Positions 62,503-64,000 of a stretch of 64,000 nucleotides of DNA are shown here, piece after piece. The DNA comes from Trichaptum fuscoviolaceum (lineage: Eukaryota > Basidiomycota > Agaricomycetes > Hymenochaetales > Trichaptaceae), in assembly GCA_910574455.1 (NCBI GenBank), contig CAJSYZ010000008.1, positions 3,226,707 to 3,290,706 of the forward strand. The letters run 5' to 3'. Each line of letters opens with the position of its first letter. The stretch's first letter is position 1. A program made the translations under genes and the position numbers. The notes under the pieces were generated by a model. The model was not told the origin of the DNA. It ran no database searches and saw only the letters and a list, made by a program, of their open reading frames with translations.

Positions 62503-64000
62503 CTAATTTGCAGCTTGTGTGTCGTCGTCCTCATAGAACTCCATCTCATTTGGAGCTACAAAACCACTTGGGATGGGGCAAAATTTGAGAGTTACTTCAT
62601 TGAAGTACTCGACTGACTCAATGTCTGAATCAACAATAGTTTCTGGCCGTCTTTCGCGCAACGGCCCACCCTCCCATCTTTTCCCTCCTCCGAGTGTGTA
62701 AGTAGTCTTGTAATAGACTCGAGCTTGCTTCTGTGGCCGCTCACTACTAGGCTCGTGCTCATCTTCATCCTGCATTGCACGCTTGCGAGACTTGCGTGCC
62801 TCCCCATTCCACCAAGCCTCAGCATTTTCCCGAAGTCGGACTGCATCACCGGATTTGATGCCAAGTTCTGTCAACTGCAGTGCAGGAACCTTTGACAATA
62901 TATCTGGGCCAAAGGCTGCTTCTTGAAGAACAGCTTCGTAGTCGAGTGCATTTTTAACCCCAAGCCTTTTTTGAGCAAAGTGAAGAAATAGAGCAATATC
63001 TGATGTCTCATACACAAGTGGCTCGAGGATGGAACCAGTGGCTAGAGTGGTTGTTGCACGATGTGATGGTGTTGTAACCAAGTTTGTGAATCGACGTGAC
63101 CCGCGATGAGGAGTGTATGGAGTCCGTGGCTGTTCTGTGCCACTCGGAGCTCCAGAAACAAGCCGTTCGACCGCGGAGAGAATTCCGTTGAGGTGTGACA
63201 GATCAGATGTTGAAGAAGACACTGGAGTTGGTGGTGCACTTTGTCGGGTGACCGTGGTACTAAGTACTGCTCTTCGCCGTAAAGGATCAAATGCTTCTGT
63301 ATTTGGAGGCTCATTGACTGTCGCAATTGCATCATACTATTCCACATATTCAGCATTGCAATACAAAGATGAACGATTGCTCTTACAATATTCCGACACC
63401 ATTCCATCATCATTACCGGGGTCAGGCGCATCTTGAATCCGTCAGAGAATGTATATGTAAGTGTTTGGTCATTTGCATTTCCATATTTGCTTTCCAGTAG
63501 TTTTCGTATCCGTGCCATCTGATGAGTGAGCTCTGTCTCGATCTAACAATACAATTAGATCAACAGACTTGAAGTGACAAAAGTTATGACCCGGACACAC
63601 CACAGCAGTATCTTCTTCCTCAGAATGCAGGCCATGTCCCGGAACAGCTGTCCTCTGATGCAATTCATCCATTCATCAATAAATGTCTCGGAAGAGCCTG
63701 AGCTGAGGATAGTAACTCACCTTAGCATGAGACTTCTCCACTTCAAGCAGATCAATAAGGACCGCAACCTTTGTTGGTCCTGCAACTACCAGAGCCTTCA
63801 CCATTCCAACATAATCTTCAAGTCCTTCAATGTCAAGAGCACTTGCTTTTCTATAATTAGGATCGGATATAAGGTTTAATCATAGTAATGAAATCAAAGT
63901 ATAGAAAATTGACGAACGGGCGGCCTGGTGTAAAATAGTACCTAAACTTGAATGCTTGCTGCTCGGAAGGCACCTTGAACTTGTCATCTTGCTTGTGTAT
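62503..64000 (-). CDS. SAM-like-domain protein, 5' end beyond the right edge
   Basis: Minus-strand exons: from beyond 64000 to 63942, 63850-63721, 63542-63417 and 63336-62503; all joins keep phase. The upstream exons encode a helical segment (ALDIEGLEDYVGMVKAL ... VLIDLLEVEKSHAK ... THQMARIRKLLESKYG). The last exon has a disordered Ser/Thr-rich linker, then residues resembling a sterile-alpha-motif fold (DIALFLHFAQKRLGV ... ALQLTELGIKSGDAVRLRE), then a basic nuclear-signal-like stretch and an acidic C-terminus. SAM-like domains mediate protein or nucleic-acid interaction; the specific role is unknown. The closeness to a Tc1-like transposase may be accidental. Confidence 0.75.

Overview
This window is nuclear DNA of a filamentous basidiomycete, most likely an agaricomycete. 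The evidence is dense 50-70 bp GT-AG introns, a Plavaka-type DNA transposase, a chromodomain Ty3/gypsy element, a DUF6534-type membrane protein, and three multi-exon cytochrome P450 genes with near-identical exon lengths. I reconstructed exons by hand from splice sites and phase. Where total length divides by three and family motifs run across the joins, confidence is high.

Region 1 (about 1-31 kb) is a transposon-rich accessory island. It holds two minus-strand genes of unknown function (1-1624, running off the left edge; 2309-5401), a plus-strand unknown gene (6819-20678), a minus-strand Plavaka transposase gene (21946-25916) and a plus-strand mini-exon gene (26506-30860). Non-coding DNA between these genes, and one large intron, is packed with a small vocabulary of self-complementary words (CACTGGCAGTG, CTACTACTAGTAGTAG, TTCAACTTGAAGTTGAA, ACTCCGAGTCGGAGT, CAGCCTGAGGCTG types). 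These arrays avoid exons. They resemble the subterminal repeats of CACTA/Plavaka-like transposons, but I could not fix outer termini. An 11,988-bp chromodomain LTR retrotransposon (7479-19466) sits antisense inside an intron of the 6819-20678 gene. It has identical 467-bp LTRs and the target duplication TTTCT. It carries a nested solo LTR with its own duplication (CGTTT), extra ORFs on both sides of gag-pol, a 182-bp VNTR and several frameshifts.

Region 2 (about 31-56 kb) looks more like host genome: P450-1 (35129-37269, +), a DUF6534-type membrane protein (40082-41712, -), a medium-chain dehydrogenase/reductase (43069-44332, -), P450-2 (49016-51260, +) and P450-3 (51672-53848, -). P450-2 and P450-3 converge. 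The P450s are paralogues. P450s next to an NADPH-type oxidoreductase could indicate a metabolic locus, but I see no backbone synthase. A 1.17-kb non-autonomous element with a 9-bp target duplication ends 213 bp upstream of P450-1. Long stretches at 44.4-49.0 and 53.9-56.2 kb hold only degenerate, partly duplicated coding-like remnants.

Region 3 (56-64 kb) is again mobile DNA: a 3.86-kb TIR element with a 9-bp duplication (56202-60059), a Tc1/mariner-like transposase (60291-61367, +), and the 3' part of a SAM-like-domain gene (62503 to beyond 64000, -). Nested in the TIR element is a 490-bp TRIM-type mini-retrotransposon (58186-58675) whose two LTRs each carry a tRNA-like module with A and B boxes. 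Its primer-binding site matches the anticodon arm of initiator tRNA-Met. That element is the most unusual object I found.

Several coding regions carry single-base frameshifts, mostly one extra base, some in A6/T6 runs. Assembly indels are a real alternative to biological decay for these.
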